Positions 25,393 to 34,697 of a DNA stretch of 64,000 nt are shown piece by piece (within the stretch, counting starts at the first letter, position 1; each line of letters opens with the position of its first letter). The DNA comes from Fodinibacter sp963834965 (GTDB lineage Bacteria > Actinomycetota > Actinomycetes > Actinomycetales > Dermatophilaceae), in assembly GCA_963834965.1 (NCBI GenBank), contig CAWIEI010000016.1, positions 47,020 through 111,019 of the forward strand, read 5' to 3'. The notes under the pieces were generated by a model. That model searched no databases. It was given only the letters and a program-made list of their open reading frames with translations, and had not been told where the DNA came from. A program made the position numbers and the translations under genes.

Positions 25393-26705
25393 CGCACCCC
25401 ACCGACGAGCTCACCCGGCTGCTGACGAGGGCTGCCGACGACATCGTCGAGCGCCGGCAGGTTCCCGGCCCGAACACCCCCCGGCTCTGGCGGCACGGCC
25501 GCCGCACCACCTGGGCCGCCCGAGGCGCGGCCGCCGCCATCGCGGCGTTCGCGGTCTTCTTCCTGGTCGCCGGGGGCCTGGCCCTCACCGGCATCGCTCC
25601 CACGGTGCCCGCGGCGGGCAGCACGCTCACCTACCCCGAGGTCGTCTCGGACATGTTCGTCGACAAGTTGCCGGCCGGGAAGGGGCCGGTCTTCGGTCTG
25701 GTCAGGGCGGTCCCGACGTCGTCGCAGCCTGACGACACCCTCGTCATCCAGCGACAGGGCTCCCTGGCGAGCCTGCAGTCCACCAACTCATCCAACGGTG
25801 AGCCGATCATGTTGGCCAACGGAGGCACTCCGGTCCTGGCTCCTGACGGGCAGCGCGTCCTGACCAGCGAGGGGGTCGTGGTCGTCGATAACGGCGTCGT
25901 CGTCGCACCGGTGGTGAGCTACCCCCAGATCCCGGCCCGTACCGGCGTGTACGACGTGTGGAGCCCGGACTCGCAGCACGTCCTGCTGAGCACTGTGGCC
26001 GGCCCGGTCGTCACCAACGGGTACGCCGGCGTGGTGCTCAGCCCCGGCCCGGGCGACGAAGCCGTCGTGGCCGCGGGGTGGCGTGGTAACGACACCGTGC
26101 TCGGGGTACGACCCGCGGCCGGCGGCGGACTCGACATCCTGGCCCGGCGGCTTACCGAGAAGCAGTGGTCGACGGTCGGCTCGGTGGCCGCGGATGCCGT
26201 GGCCGCGTCGGGCGCTCCGGCTGCCGTGCCCGAGAGGGTGGTCGCCTCGCCGGACGGGTCGCGGCTGCTCCTGGTGTACCCCGCTGGCGCCGGCCCGGGC
26301 CGCAGCGTGCTGGTCGACGCGACGACCGGTGCGCGAATCGCCTTCGCTGGGGAGACACCGTCGACGACGATCGCCTGGGACAGCTGCGACCCCGTGTGGC
26401 AGGCCGGGCAGCCGCTGCTCGCCGACGGCGGGCTGCGCCGACCCGCGACGGGTGAGAGCGTCCTGCGGTTCTCGGGCCACATCCAGCACGGTTGTGTGAG
26501 CCTGGCCGGCAACGAGCTGACGGGGTCGGCGGCTCCCGGAGCGGCGGGTGCCTGGCAGGAGCGGGCCTGGCAGGTGTGGACGGCGGCGCTCCCGGTGGGT
26601 GGTGTACTCCTGGTCGTCTGGACGGTTTGGATGCTCGTCTCCCTGCGGCGCAGCCGCAAGCACGGGGAGGACTTCCTGCCGATGATGCTGGGCCGCCTCT
26701 TCTGA
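25389..26705 (+). CDS. Membrane protein partnered with sigma factor 2 (putative anti-sigma regulator)
   Basis: 438 residues with the same plan as the protein at 23313: short cytoplasmic N-terminus, one helix (about 43-63), extracytoplasmic propeller-like domain with DVWSPDSQHVLL, and a C-terminal helix with LPVGGVLLVVWTVWMLV. Overall similarity to its paralogue is low outside these features and a shared CVSLAGNEL/CVAFAGNEL stretch near the end. So the extracytoplasmic parts have diverged much more than the sigma factors. Confidence 0.73.
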   Translation: MTHPTDELTRLLTRAADDIVERRQVPGPNTPRLWRHGRRTTWAARGAAAAIAAFAVFFLVAGGLALTGIAPTVPAAGSTLTYPEVVSDMFVDKLPAGKGPVFGLVRAVPTSSQPDDTLVIQRQGSLASLQSTNSSNGEPIMLANGGTPVLAPDGQRVLTSEGVVVVDNGVVVAPVVSYPQIPARTGVYDVWSPDSQHVLLSTVAGPVVTNGYAGVVLSPGPGDEAVVAAGWRGNDTVLGVRPAAGGGLDILARRLTEKQWSTVGSVAADAVAASGAPAAVPERVVASPDGSRLLLVYPAGAGPGRSVLVDATTGARIAFAGETPSTTIAWDSCDPVWQAGQPLLADGGLRRPATGESVLRFSGHIQHGCVSLAGNELTGSAAPGAAGAWQERAWQVWTAALPVGGVLLVVWTVWMLVSLRRSRKHGEDFLPMMLGRLF

Positions 26706-26805
26706 GACCGCAGCGCTCGCGGCATCCGACTGATGGCGATTCATCCACCCGGCCGGCGCCGGAAGCCGACGTTGCCGGGTGGATGATTCGCAATGGGTCG
26801 GTCTC
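26704..26805. repeat. CCGACT-family palindrome after second sigma operon
   Basis: Outer GAGACCG/CGGTCTC and inner GCGATTCATCCACCCGG with a one-mismatch complement. It begins within the stop codon of the preceding gene and likely ends its transcript. Confidence 0.85.
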
Positions 26806-26879
26806 GCGAGGGTTGGACAGCGGATGCCGGACCAGCGTGAGGTCCGGGCTGTCGGGAGCGGACGGCATACTGGTGGATC

Positions 26880-28178
26880 GTGTCCGCCTCCCCCCTGACC
26901 CAGCCCGGTGCGGAGGTCCGCATCCCGCGCGAGCTGTGGGTGCTCGTGGCGGCGGCGTTCGTCATCGCGCTGGGGTTCGGGCTGATCCTGCCGGTGCTGC
27001 CGCAGTTCGCGCAGAGCTTCGGGGTGGGGGCCACGGCCAGCTCGATCGTGGTCAGCGCGTTCGCGTTCTTCCGGCTGCTCTTCGCCCCGGTCGGCGGCCG
27101 GCTCATCGCGCGGTTCGGCGAGCGGCCGATCTACCTCGCGGGCCTGGTCATCGTCGCCATCTCCACCGGGGCCACCGCCTTCGCCCACACGTACTGGCAG
27201 CTGCTGGTCTACCGCGGGCTGGGTGGCATCGGCTCGGTCATGTTCACCGTGTCGGCCGTCGCGCTGATCGTGCGCCTGGCCCCGCCGTCGATCCGGGCGC
27301 GCATCTCGTCGGTCTACGCGTCGGCGTTCCTGTTCGGCGGCATCCTCGGGCCGGTGGTGGGTGGCGTGCTCGGCAACCTCGGGCTGCGCGTGCCGTTCAT
27401 CGTGTATGCCGTGGCCCTGCTCGTCGCCGCCTCGCTCGTCGCGATCTTCATCAGCGGCTCGGCGCTGCGCCCGGCCGAGGGCGCCCCGGTGCTTCCCGTG
27501 CTCGCCGTGCGCGAGGCGTGGCGCGACGTCGCCTACCGCGCCTCGATCGGCTCGGGCTTCGCCAACGGGTGGGCCAACTTCGGGGTGCGCAACGCGATCC
27601 TGCCGCTGTTCGCGGCCGTGGTCATCGGCAAGCAGCCGTGGGTCGCCGGCACCGCGTTGGCCGTGTTCGCCGCCGGCAACGCCGTCGGCCTCACCGTGTC
27701 GGGGCGGCTGTCCGACCGGGTCGGGCGCCGGCCGTTCATCGTCGGCGGCCTGCTCATCAGCGGCTCGGCCACGATCGTCACCGGGTTCGCGTCGAACCTG
27801 CCGGTGCTCGTCGTGCTCTCGGTCGTCGCGGGGGTCGGCGCCGGCATGCTCAACCCGGCCCAGCAGGCCGCGCTCGCCGACATCGTCGGGCGCGAGCGCA
27901 ACGGCGGCCCGGCGCTGGCCACCTTCCAGATGTCTGCCGACAGCGGCACCATCGTCGGCCCGATCCTGGCCGGGCTGCTCATCGACCACGGCAGCTACCC
28001 GCTGGCGTTCGGCATCACCGGGCTGGTCACCCTGCTCGCGGTCATCCCATGGCTCTTCGCCCGTGAGACCCACGACGTGCAGCACGGAGCGCCGAGCCCC
28101 GAGGACCCCTCGGGCGCCGAAGCCGCTGACCTCGCCGACGTCGAGGCGACGGTGGCCGAGCGCACCCGCGAGGCGTGA
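26880..28178 (+). CDS. MFS transporter, drug:H+ antiporter type
   Basis: 432 residues with twelve predicted helices and a GTG start. The loop 2-3 motif appears as GGRLIARFGERP and its repeat after helix 8 as SGRLSDRVGRRP. Helix 5 carries GGILGPVVGG, like the antiporter motif C. Probably exports a small hydrophobic compound. No regulator adjoins. Confidence 0.88.
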   Translation: MSASPLTQPGAEVRIPRELWVLVAAAFVIALGFGLILPVLPQFAQSFGVGATASSIVVSAFAFFRLLFAPVGGRLIARFGERPIYLAGLVIVAISTGATAFAHTYWQLLVYRGLGGIGSVMFTVSAVALIVRLAPPSIRARISSVYASAFLFGGILGPVVGGVLGNLGLRVPFIVYAVALLVAASLVAIFISGSALRPAEGAPVLPVLAVREAWRDVAYRASIGSGFANGWANFGVRNAILPLFAAVVIGKQPWVAGTALAVFAAGNAVGLTVSGRLSDRVGRRPFIVGGLLISGSATIVTGFASNLPVLVVLSVVAGVGAGMLNPAQQAALADIVGRERNGGPALATFQMSADSGTIVGPILAGLLIDHGSYPLAFGITGLVTLLAVIPWLFARETHDVQHGAPSPEDPSGAEAADLADVEATVAERTREA

Positions 28179-28186
28179 GCGCTGCT

Positions 28187-28234
28187 GGTTCGAGGTGAAT
28201 CGCTCACTTCTGGGGTGCGCGGATCACCTCGACC
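28187..28234. repeat. Imperfect palindrome after MFS gene
   Basis: CGAGGTGAATCGCTCAC faces GTGCGCGGATCACCTCG with a few mismatches, 9 bases after the stop and between convergent genes. It shares the GGATCACC core with the CCGACT-family elements. Confidence 0.65.
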
Positions 28235-28252
28235 GCGCGGATGCCGGGACGC

Positions 28253-28960
28253 TCAGCCCGTCGGTGCCGACGCGGCCAGGGCGTCCTGCACCGACGTCTC
28301 GACCGGGCCGAGCACCGGGTCACGGCCGCTGACGACGTCGATCACCGTCTTGGTGGCCGCGAGCTTCTCGCGCCGCTCGCCGGAGGCCCACTGGGCGGTG
28401 TACGTGCGGGCGGTCCAGTCGCCGACACCCTCGGCGTCGAGCCCGACCGCCCGGCAGGTCGTGACGGCCCGCGGCAGGTGGTAGCCCTGCGACACGACCA
28501 GCACCCGCTCCACGCCGAAGATCCGCTTGGCCCGCACGCACGAGTCGTAGGTGTCGCGGCCCGCGAAGTCACGCACGACCGCATTGGCGGGGATGCCGTG
28601 CGCCACCAGCCAGTCGCGCATGGCCGTCGGCTCGTCATGGTTCGCCACCCGGTTGTCACCGGAGACGAGGATGACGCGCGCCCGGCCCGAGTCGTGCAGC
28701 GCCTTGGCGACCTCCAGGCGACCGACCAGGAACGCCGAGGGGCTGCCGTCGGGGTTGAGACCGGCACCGAGCACGAGCGCCACCGGCGCGCTCGGTGCGG
28801 CATCCAGGGTGTGCACGTGGCCGCGCGACGACCAGCTGACCCACGCCCAGGGCCCGAGGGCCAGCACGACGGCGACGGCCAGGAGGGGGACGCCCAGCAG
28901 CACGAGCCGCCGGCGCCGGCGAGCTGTCGGCTCGGCGGCCGGCTCGGCGGTGGTGGTCAC
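28253..28960 (-). CDS. SanA/YdcF-like DUF218 membrane-anchored protein
   Basis: 235 residues beginning at GTG. A basic N-terminus and one helix (about 18-40) anchor a DUF218 domain. Family motifs are ALVLGAGLNPDGSPS, LVSGDNR, the ERVLVVSQGYHLPRA strand and the conserved DTYDSCVRAK. E. coli SanA is linked to envelope barrier function; the enzymatic role is not established. Confidence 0.88.
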   Translation of the reverse strand: MTTTAEPAAEPTARRRRRLVLLGVPLLAVAVVLALGPWAWVSWSSRGHVHTLDAAPSAPVALVLGAGLNPDGSPSAFLVGRLEVAKALHDSGRARVILVSGDNRVANHDEPTAMRDWLVAHGIPANAVVRDFAGRDTYDSCVRAKRIFGVERVLVVSQGYHLPRAVTTCRAVGLDAEGVGDWTARTYTAQWASGERREKLAATKTVIDVVSGRDPVLGPVETSVQDALAASAPTG

Positions 28961-28982
28961 GACCGCAGGGTAGCCCGGCGCG

Positions 28983-29735
28983 GTGCCCCGGCCCGGAACG
29001 CGACCCGGTCGGCGTGCGTTGACCCTGGGCCGTGCACACCGCGCCGGCGCCGACCGAACCCGGGGGGTTCCCATCACCGCTGCCACCGCCACCGTCTCCG
29101 CCGTCACCGTCCTCGACCGGCAGGTCGACACCCTGCTCGGCCTCGGCTACCCCGCACTCGCCGGGCTCACCGACGCCGAGCTCATCGACCGCCTCGAGCC
29201 GGTGCATGCCCTGGCCGCCACCCTCCCCGACCTGCCCGAGCACGACGAGCCCGGCCACGCGTCGCTCGTGCTGGTCGTCACGCGCGAGCTCGTCGACCCC
29301 GAGCTCACGGTCCCGCTCCTGCGGCTGGCTCCTACCGGCACCGCGCCCGGCATCCTCGACCGCAACCACGGCGAGGCCGGGCTCGCCCCCTACCTGCCGA
29401 TCGAGCAGGTCGTGCTGCCCGACCCCGCCGCCTACCTGCTGCTCGACGTCGACCGCGGCGAGGAGTTCCTCGGCGTGCGCCCGGAGGAGGCGCTGCCGGT
29501 GGTGCTCGGCCGAGGGCGCACCCCGCTCACCATCGAGGAGGGCATCGCCGTCGTCACGCACGCCCCCCAGCTGCTCGAGAAGAACCGCTGCTTCATGCTC
29601 TCCGGCTCGCGCCGCGGCGACCGGCGGGTGCCGGCGATGTGGATCTCGGCCAGGGCGCCCAAGCTCGGCTGGTGCTGGGACGGCAACCCGCACGACTGGC
29701 TCGGGGTGGCGTCGGCCGGCTCGCGGCTCGCCTGA
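28983..29735 (+). CDS. DUF5701-like protein
   Basis: Up to 250 residues. The conserved body runs from DRQVDTLLGLGYPALAGL to the C-terminal PKLGWCWDGNPHDWLGVASA, matching my memory of the actinobacterial DUF5701 family. No membrane helix or signal. The first 35 residues look like a non-coding lead; a TTG at 29019 could be the real start. Function unknown. Confidence 0.7.
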   Translation: MPRPGTRPGRRALTLGRAHRAGADRTRGVPITAATATVSAVTVLDRQVDTLLGLGYPALAGLTDAELIDRLEPVHALAATLPDLPEHDEPGHASLVLVVTRELVDPELTVPLLRLAPTGTAPGILDRNHGEAGLAPYLPIEQVVLPDPAAYLLLDVDRGEEFLGVRPEEALPVVLGRGRTPLTIEEGIAVVTHAPQLLEKNRCFMLSGSRRGDRRVPAMWISARAPKLGWCWDGNPHDWLGVASAGSRLA

Positions 29736-29791
29736 CGGCCGCGAGCCGACGGTCGGTGGTCGGCGGTGGGCGGGCACGGCATCCGACCTCG

Positions 29792-29849
29792 CCTCGCCTA
29801 CCGCCTGGTAGGTGCACCGATCACGTCACCTACCAGGCGGTAGGCGAGG
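29792..29849. repeat. Perfect 23-bp inverted repeat, 12-base loop
   Basis: Arms 29792-29814 and 29827-29849 are exact reverse complements (left arm starts CCTCGCCTACC). It is preceded by CGGCATCCGACC, the lead-in seen in the CCGACT family, but the arms are unrelated in sequence. Together with the next element it fills most of the 29736-30051 gap. Confidence 0.9.
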
Positions 29850-29936
29850 TGGAGGTGCTGCCCACGACCCCGCTCGCGTTGGCGGTGGCGGCCAGCACCG
29901 CACCCCACGGCTCGCGCCGCCACAGCAGCACACCCG

Positions 29937-30030
29937 CCCGGACTTCTTGCGAATTGCCCACCGCTTGAGTCCACCCCGGACAGCGCGCCGGAGCGGCCGC
30001 AAGGTGGGGAGGATTCGCAAGAAGTCGGGG
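29937..30030. repeat. CCGACT-family palindrome
   Basis: The left arm GGACTTCTTGCGAATTG pairs with the right arm ending GATTCGCAAGAAGTC. The arms are about 20 bp with mismatches around a long loop. It lies 21 bases beyond the stop of the MFS gene at 30052. Confidence 0.85.
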
Positions 30031-30051
30031 TGTGCCAAGGGTGGCGGAGCG

Positions 30052-31518
30052 TCAGCCGGTGACCTCGACGACATTCTTCGGCATGAACGCCGCGGCCACG
30101 ACCAAGGTCAGCGCCACGACGAACGAGGCCAGGAACACGGCGTGGATGGCCGGGTCGAGCACCCCAGCGGGCAGCGTCTCGAGGCTGGTCGGCTCCGACC
30201 CGAGCCGGTTGCGCACCACGGTGTTGGCGATCGCACCGAACGCGGCCACCCCCACCGCCGAGCCCACCGAGCGGGCGAACAGGGCGGCACCCGTGGCCAC
30301 CCCGCGGCGCTCCCACCCGACCGACGACTGGGCCGCGACGATCGCCGGGCTCGCGACGTAGCCGAAGCCGAGCCCCATCACGAAGTTGGGGGCGGCCAGG
30401 TGCAGCACCGAGCTGTCAGCGTTGACCGTGAGCAGCAGGGCCGCCCCGGCCAGGGCGATCACCGAGCCGAGCAACATTGTCGTGCGGAACCCGAACCGCA
30501 GGTAGAGCCGCCCCGACGTCGTCGCCGCGATCGGCCAGCCGATCGTCATGGCGGCCAGGGCAAAGCCGGCCACGATGGCCCCGGTGCCGAGCACCCCCTG
30601 CGCGAACAGCGGCACGTACGAGGTCAGCCCGAGCAGCAGCACCCCCACCACGAGCGACGTTCCCATGGCGGCCCCCACCACCCGGTGGCGGAAGACCCAC
30701 AGCGGCAGTACCGGCTCGGCCGCACGCCGCTCGACGAGCACGAACGCCACGAGCACCAGCACCGACGCGACGAGCAGCCCGATGCTGACGGGCGACACCC
30801 AGGCCCACAGCACCCCGCCCTCGAGCAGGGCGACGAGCAGCGCCACCGTGCCCACGAGCATCAGCACCGTGCCGAGCACGTCGACCTTGGGCCGGGCGCG
30901 CTCGGGGTCGCGGACCCGCGGCTTCTCGTCGAACTTGCGCCACAGCATCCACACCGCAATGGCGCCGAGCGGCAGGTTGACGAAGAAGATCCAGCGCCAC
31001 GAGGCGTAGTCGGCGAAGAGCCCGCCGAGGGTGGGGCCGACCAGCGACGAGATCGCCCAGACCGCCGCGATGTAGCCCTGCACCGTCGCACGCTCGGCCA
31101 CCGAGTAGATGTCGCCGACGATGGTCATGCCCACCGGCTGCACGGCTCCGGCGCCCAGGCCCTGCAGCGCCCGGAACGCGATGAGCGCACCCATCGACCA
31201 GGCCAGCCCGCACAGCAGCGACCCGGCGAGGAAGAGGGCCACCCCGAGCAGCATCACCGGCTTGCGCCCGATCAGGTCGGCGACCTTTCCGTAGATCGGC
31301 ACCGACACGGCCTGCGCCAGCAGGTAGACCGAGAACAGCCAGGGGAACTGGCTCAGGCCGCCGAGGTCGCGCACCACCGCGGGCACGGCCGCCGCGAGGA
31401 TCGTCGCGTCGATCGCCACCAGCCCGGTGCTCAGCATCACCGACAGCAGCACCGGCCCCCGCTCGCTGCGCAGGCCCACGCTGGCGCGGCTGACTCGGGT
31501 CGGTGCGGAAGCGGTCAT
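30052..31518 (-). CDS. MFS transporter, DHA2 (14-helix) drug exporter type
   Basis: 488 residues with about fourteen helices. The motif after helix 2 is YGKVADLIGRKPVMLLG; WRWIFFVNLPLGAIA, typical of the DHA2 family, follows helix 5 or 6. I start at MTASAPT. Its start lies 52 bases beyond the stop of the same-strand CDF gene upstream, so the two may be co-transcribed. Likely a proton-driven multidrug exporter. Confidence 0.92.
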   Translation of the reverse strand: MTASAPTRVSRASVGLRSERGPVLLSVMLSTGLVAIDATILAAAVPAVVRDLGGLSQFPWLFSVYLLAQAVSVPIYGKVADLIGRKPVMLLGVALFLAGSLLCGLAWSMGALIAFRALQGLGAGAVQPVGMTIVGDIYSVAERATVQGYIAAVWAISSLVGPTLGGLFADYASWRWIFFVNLPLGAIAVWMLWRKFDEKPRVRDPERARPKVDVLGTVLMLVGTVALLVALLEGGVLWAWVSPVSIGLLVASVLVLVAFVLVERRAAEPVLPLWVFRHRVVGAAMGTSLVVGVLLLGLTSYVPLFAQGVLGTGAIVAGFALAAMTIGWPIAATTSGRLYLRFGFRTTMLLGSVIALAGAALLLTVNADSSVLHLAAPNFVMGLGFGYVASPAIVAAQSSVGWERRGVATGAALFARSVGSAVGVAAFGAIANTVVRNRLGSEPTSLETLPAGVLDPAIHAVFLASFVVALTLVVAAAFMPKNVVEVTG

Positions 31519-31570
31519 TGTCGAGCCAACTCCCCGGCCAGGGGCTGCATTCCGACCCTCGACGGCCGGG

Positions 31571-32476
31571 TCACCAGCTGGTCTCGACGCACGCCCGGGC
31601 ACTGCGCGGCTCGACCTGGATCGTGGCGTGCTCGATCGCGAACCGCTCGCGCAGCACCTGTGCCGCCCCGGTGAGCACCTCGGTGGGGTCGGCAGCGTCG
31701 TCGCACACCAGGTGGACCGTGGCCACGTGCATGCCCGAGGTCAGGGTCCACAGGTGCAGGTCGTGCACGTCGACCACGGCGCCGACCCCCCGCAGGGCCG
31801 CCTCGGCCTCGGCGGGCACGATGCCGGCGGGGGCGTGCTGCCCCAGCACCGACAGCACCTCGCGCCCGAGCAGCACCGCACGCACCGCGACGAATGCCGC
31901 GATGCCCAGGGCGATGACGGTGTCCCAGAGCGCCGACCCCGTCGCCGCGACCAGCAGGGCGGCCACGATCACGCCGACCGACCCCACGGTGTCGGCGACG
32001 ACCTCGAGGTAGGCGCCCTTGACGTTGAGGCTGTCCCCGGCGCCGCCCCGCAGGAGCACGAGCGCGACGAGGTTGACGACCAGGCCGAGGATGCCGACCA
32101 CGAGCATCGCGCCCGTCGCCACCTCCGGCTCGGCACCGATGCGGCCGATGGCGGCCACGACGATGTAGGCCGCCACCCCGAGCATGAGCAGCACCGCGAG
32201 ACCCGACGCGAACACCTCCGCCCGGTAGGACCCGAAGGTGCGCCGGCCCGTGGTGTCGGGCCGCCCGGCGATCCGGGTCGCGACGAGGGCAGCGCCCAGC
32301 GCCACCACGTCGGCGGCCATGTGGCCGGCATCGCTCAGCAGCGACAGCGAGCCGCTGGCCAGCGCCGAGGTCAGCTCGACGACGAAGAACGCGGCGATGA
32401 GCCCGAACGCCGCCCGCAGCCGCCACCGGTGCGTGGCGCCGGCGTTGGGCGCACCGTGGCCGTGGCCTCCACTCAC
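31571..32476 (-). CDS. Cation diffusion facilitator (CDF) metal exporter
   Basis: 301-residue CDF protein with six helices and a C-terminal cytoplasmic domain (VDVHDLHLWTL). A short His motif HGHG lies at residues 5-8. The TM2 metal site is HMAAD in SDAGHMAAD. In TM5 the matching site reads EVVAD, Glu where Zn exporters usually have His. Probably exports Zn2+ or another divalent ion by proton exchange. Confidence 0.9.
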   Translation of the reverse strand: MSGGHGHGAPNAGATHRWRLRAAFGLIAAFFVVELTSALASGSLSLLSDAGHMAADVVALGAALVATRIAGRPDTTGRRTFGSYRAEVFASGLAVLLMLGVAAYIVVAAIGRIGAEPEVATGAMLVVGILGLVVNLVALVLLRGGAGDSLNVKGAYLEVVADTVGSVGVIVAALLVAATGSALWDTVIALGIAAFVAVRAVLLGREVLSVLGQHAPAGIVPAEAEAALRGVGAVVDVHDLHLWTLTSGMHVATVHLVCDDAADPTEVLTGAAQVLRERFAIEHATIQVEPRSARACVETSW

Positions 32477-32564
32477 CGGTCACACCTCCCACTCGCTCGC
32501 CCGCCATCCGTAGGGCACGACGCTACCCGCCGCGCCCTGTGTGGCCCGGCATACAGTGCCGTGC

Positions 32565-33857
32565 ATGCCAGGGTCCGACACCACCCCCGCGCCGCCGTCC
32601 GCCGCCGAGCGCCGCGTGCTCGACGCCATCGACGAGGCCGAGCTCGTGCAGACCCTCGTCGAGCTGGTGCGCGTGCCGAGCGTCACGGGCACCGACGCCG
32701 AGAGCGACCTGCAGCACACGGTGGCCCGGTGGTTCGAGGAGGCCGGCCTCGAGGTCGACGTGTGGGCACTCGACCTCGACGAGCTGCGCGCCGACCCCGA
32801 CTTCCCGGGCAGCGAGGCACCGCGGCTCGAGGGGCACGGGGTGGTCGGCACGGCATCCGGCGTGGACGAGCCCGCGCTGGTGCTGCAGGGTCACGTCGAC
32901 GTCGTGCCGGTGGGTGACGTCGCCAACTGGCCTGACGCGCAGCCGTTCTCGGCGAACATCACCAACGGTGTCCTGCACGGGCGCGGCGCCTGCGACATGA
33001 AGGCCGGGATGGCGGTCAACCTCGCCGTGGCCCGGGCCCTGCACCGCTCCGGAGTGCGCACCGAGCGCCGGCTCGCCCTGCACAGCGTCGTGAGCGAGGA
33101 GGACGGCGGCCTGGGTGCCTTCGCCACCCTGCGCCGTGGGCACCGGGGCGAGGTCGCCGTCATCACCGAGCCGACGAGCGGGCGGATCGTCACCGCGAAC
33201 GCCGGCGCCCTCACCTTCCGCATCGAGGTGGCCGGGCGGGCCGCACACGGTAGCACCCGGCACGAGGGCGTCTCCGCGCTCGACGCGTTCTGGCCGGTGC
33301 ACCTCGCCCTGCGGGAGCTGGAGGCGCGGCGCAACGCCGACCGGCATCCCCTGTTCGCCGACAACCCGCTGCCCTACGGCATCTCGGTCGGCACCGTGCA
33401 CTCCGGCGACTGGGCCAGCTCGGTGCCCGACCTGCTCGTGGCCGAGGGCCGGATGGGCGTGCGGCTGGGGGAGGACCCCGCCCTCGCGCGGGCCGCCTTC
33501 GAGGATGCCGTCGCCGGGGCCGCCGCTCGCGACCCCTGGCTGCGCGACCACGCACCCCAGGTGACGTGGCCTGGGGGCCAGTTCGCGTCGGGGCAGCTGG
33601 CCGACGGCCACCCGCTGGTCGACGAGGTCGCTGATGCCGTGGCGCTCGTGAGCGGGCGGCGCCCGGGGTTGGCGGCCGCTCCCTACGGCTCGGACCTGCG
33701 GCTCTACACCGGGGTCGGCGGCATCCCGACCCTGCACTACGGCCCGGGTGACGTGCGCCTGGCCCACGCCCCGCGGGAGTCGGTGCCGCTGACCGAGGTG
33801 GTGGAGGTGGCCCGGGCCCTGGCGCTGGTCGCGGCCCGCCGGCTCGGCGCCCACTGA
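32565..33857 (+). CDS. M20 family metallopeptidase (ArgE/DapE-like)
   Basis: 430-residue zinc hydrolase. Metal-site motifs are LVLQGHVDVVP, GRGACDMKAG with the bridging Asp, SVVSEEDGG with the catalytic Glu, and a late HYGPGD. ArgE, DapE or general peptidase activity cannot be told apart. I use the ATG in MPGSD; a GTG at 32541 is possible. No ribosome site is obvious, so it may be leaderless. A small hairpin (33873-33904) follows. Confidence 0.87.
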   Translation: MPGSDTTPAPPSAAERRVLDAIDEAELVQTLVELVRVPSVTGTDAESDLQHTVARWFEEAGLEVDVWALDLDELRADPDFPGSEAPRLEGHGVVGTASGVDEPALVLQGHVDVVPVGDVANWPDAQPFSANITNGVLHGRGACDMKAGMAVNLAVARALHRSGVRTERRLALHSVVSEEDGGLGAFATLRRGHRGEVAVITEPTSGRIVTANAGALTFRIEVAGRAAHGSTRHEGVSALDAFWPVHLALRELEARRNADRHPLFADNPLPYGISVGTVHSGDWASSVPDLLVAEGRMGVRLGEDPALARAAFEDAVAGAAARDPWLRDHAPQVTWPGGQFASGQLADGHPLVDEVADAVALVSGRRPGLAAAPYGSDLRLYTGVGGIPTLHYGPGDVRLAHAPRESVPLTEVVEVARALALVAARRLGAH

Positions 33858-33872
33858 CTCCGGAGCCGTGCG

Positions 33873-33904
33873 GGGCAAGATCGACCGATAGGTCAAAGTT
33901 GCCC
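33873..33904 (+). terminator. Hairpin after M20 peptidase
   Basis: GGGCAA and TTGCCC enclose GACC-GATA-GGTC, giving a two-part stem 15 bases past the stop. The inner part resembles the hairpin at 8278. Confidence 0.5.
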
Positions 33905-34062
33905 AAGCGAGCGGCTCAGTCAGCCACAGGCGCACCCGCACCGGGCTCGCCCGAGGCCCATCAGCCGGAGCACCATCGACACGGTGCGGCGCTCACCGGG
34001 ATGCCGCGACAACGGGAGCGCCCAAGCCCACTGGCCGCCACCACAGTCGGCACAATGCCGGG

Positions 34063-34614
34063 ATGGCCCTGCTGCGCTTCACCGCGATCACCTCTCTCGA
34101 CGGCTACGTCAACGACGCGGAGGGCGGGTTCTCGTGGGCCGAGCCGTCCGACGAGCTGCACCAGGTGGTCAACGACCACGAGCGGGAGGTCGGCACCTAC
34201 CTGCTCGGCCGCCGGCTGTACGAGACGATGCGCTTCTGGGAGACCGCGCCCGGAGACGTGCCCGGGCCGATGGGGGAGTACGCCCGCATCTGGCGGGCGG
34301 CCGACAAGGTCGTCTACTCGACCACCCTCGATGACGTCCTGACCGCCCGGACCCGTCTCGAGCCGTCGTTCGACCCGGCGGCCGTCGAGGCGCTCAAGGC
34401 CTCGAGCGTGCTCGACCTGAGCGTGGGCGGCCCGACCCTCGCGGCTGAGGCGTTCCGGGCCGGGCTGGTCGACGACGTGCACCTGTTCCTGCACCCGGTC
34501 CTCGTCGGTGGTGGCACCCGGGCGCTGCCGGACCACGTGCGGCCACGCCTCGACCTGATCTCGGTCGACCGGGTCGGCGATGTCGTGCACCTGCACCACC
34601 GCGTCCGCCGCTGA
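34063..34614 (+). CDS. Dihydrofolate reductase-like (RibD C-terminal) protein
   Basis: 183 residues with the RibD_C/DHFR-like fold. It begins LLRFTAITSLDGYVND and contains TYLLGRRLYETMRFW, DLSVGGPTLAAEAFR and LHPVLVGGGTRALP, the NADPH-binding and substrate-side motifs of this family. These stand-alone proteins are common in actinobacteria and their substrate is usually unknown. Monocistronic. Confidence 0.9.
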   Translation: MALLRFTAITSLDGYVNDAEGGFSWAEPSDELHQVVNDHEREVGTYLLGRRLYETMRFWETAPGDVPGPMGEYARIWRAADKVVYSTTLDDVLTARTRLEPSFDPAAVEALKASSVLDLSVGGPTLAAEAFRAGLVDDVHLFLHPVLVGGGTRALPDHVRPRLDLISVDRVGDVVHLHHRVRR

Positions 34615-34697
34615 CTGCCCTCACAGCCGCCGACCCGCGCCCGACCGTCGCTGACCCCTGACCGCCGCCGACCCGCCGGAACCGGCCCCCCCGGCAT

